From an uncultured Desulfovibrionaceae bacterium (GTDB lineage: Bacteria; Desulfobacterota; Desulfovibrionia; Desulfovibrionales; Desulfovibrionaceae): 5,839 nucleotides of DNA. Positions within the stretch are counted from its first letter, which is position 1. Each line of letters starts with the position of its first letter. Below, in pieces: positions 5,753 to 5,839 of this stretch. Location: NCBI GenBank assembly GCA_947037905.1, contig CAMQUX010000090.1:1-5839 (forward strand), in the 5' to 3' direction. Under the pieces are notes generated by a model that was not told where the DNA came from, ran no database searches, and was given only the letters and a program-made list of their open reading frames with translations. A program made the position numbers and the translations under genes.

Positions 5753-5784
5753 ATAATAAAATAGACTAAAGTCTCCTTTATTAT
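5753..5784. terminator. Hairpin upstream of the right-edge gene
   Basis: ATAATAAA (5753-5760) pairs with TTTATTAT (5777-5784), and AGAC (5763-5766) with GTCT (5771-5774), with a 2x2 mismatch between and a four-base loop. It ends about 20 bases before the start codon at 5806, so it may terminate upstream transcripts or lie in the leader of that gene as an attenuator. It is weaker than the hairpin at 5002-5040 but shares its outer sequences. Confidence 0.45.
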
Positions 5785-5805
5785 ATCTAACTTTTAGGAA
5801 AAAAA

Positions 5806-5839
5806 ATGGGAAAAAATGCAAAAAGTGCCTTAATTATAG
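5806..5839 (+). CDS. Start of a gene running off the right edge (unknown product)
   Basis: An ATG at 5806 follows TAGGA (5795-5799) at six bases, a good ribosome binding site. Eleven codons are visible (MGKNAKSALII), with two lysines and then hydrophobic residues. This could be the beginning of a signal peptide or membrane segment, but that is too little to name a product. A hairpin lies just upstream. Confidence 0.45.
   Translation, partial: MGKNAKSALII

Larger units (their letters stand above)
4293..5805. other. Long gene-poor region
   Basis: About 1.5 kb without a convincing intact gene in any frame; the short open frames are rich in F, Y, L, S and K, as expected from AT-rich DNA, and lack good starts. 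No tRNA or rRNA is recognised. The region holds 11 copies of GTGCAA or its complement, several hairpins, short tandem repeats (listed separately), two AAAGCGTT copies at 4901-4908 and 4926-4933, and a possible gene remnant on the minus strand. The region may be a decayed gene neighbourhood, a small-RNA locus or a regulatory region for the gene starting at 5806. Confidence 0.6.

Overview
The window is strongly AT-rich, with only a few clear genes and unusually long non-coding stretches. The gene set points to a low-GC relative of the Desulfovibrionaceae (Lawsonia-like). The CofD-like protein most resembles, from memory, the version in the 'GAK' gene clusters of desulfovibrios, and the small one-cluster ferredoxin is typical of sulfate reducers and their relatives. 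This placement is an inference from protein style and composition, not a database match.

Left part, minus strand (read right to left): a CofD/YvcK-family protein (3039-1873) is followed after 11 bases by ktrB, the membrane subunit of a Ktr/Trk potassium transporter (1861-497). After a 391-base gap comes the start of ktrA, the nucleotide-binding regulatory subunit (105 to the window edge). The gap before ktrA is not empty. It holds four copies of an AATGCAAAT-like motif about 20 bases apart and two copies of a GATAAAAGYGAC motif, so ktrA may have its own control region.

Middle (3040-4088): no gene. It holds two arrays of degenerate hexamers (3319-3429 and 3775-3825) in the same orientation. 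They flank a segment that folds into three stem-loops, one of them markedly GC-rich against its surroundings. This is the best candidate in the window for an undescribed element, either a structured RNA or a dispersed non-coding repeat. Next come a good sigma70-type promoter (TTGCCA-16-TACAAT) and a pure (AAGT)8.75 tetranucleotide tract in the predicted 5' UTR of a 67-residue [4Fe-4S] ferredoxin (4089-4292, plus strand). A simple-sequence tract at this place could tune expression by slipping.

Right part (4293-5805): about 1.5 kb without a convincing intact gene. The hexamer GTGCAA/TTGCAC occurs 11 times here, against two in the rest of the window, and several copies form inverted pairs (4711-4750, 4760-4773, 5512-5535). 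A 15-bp terminator-type hairpin at 5002-5040 and another at 5753-5784 share the same outer sequences. A weak gene remnant lies on the minus strand near 5223-5312. At the right edge a new plus-strand gene appears to begin at 5806 with a good ribosome binding site.
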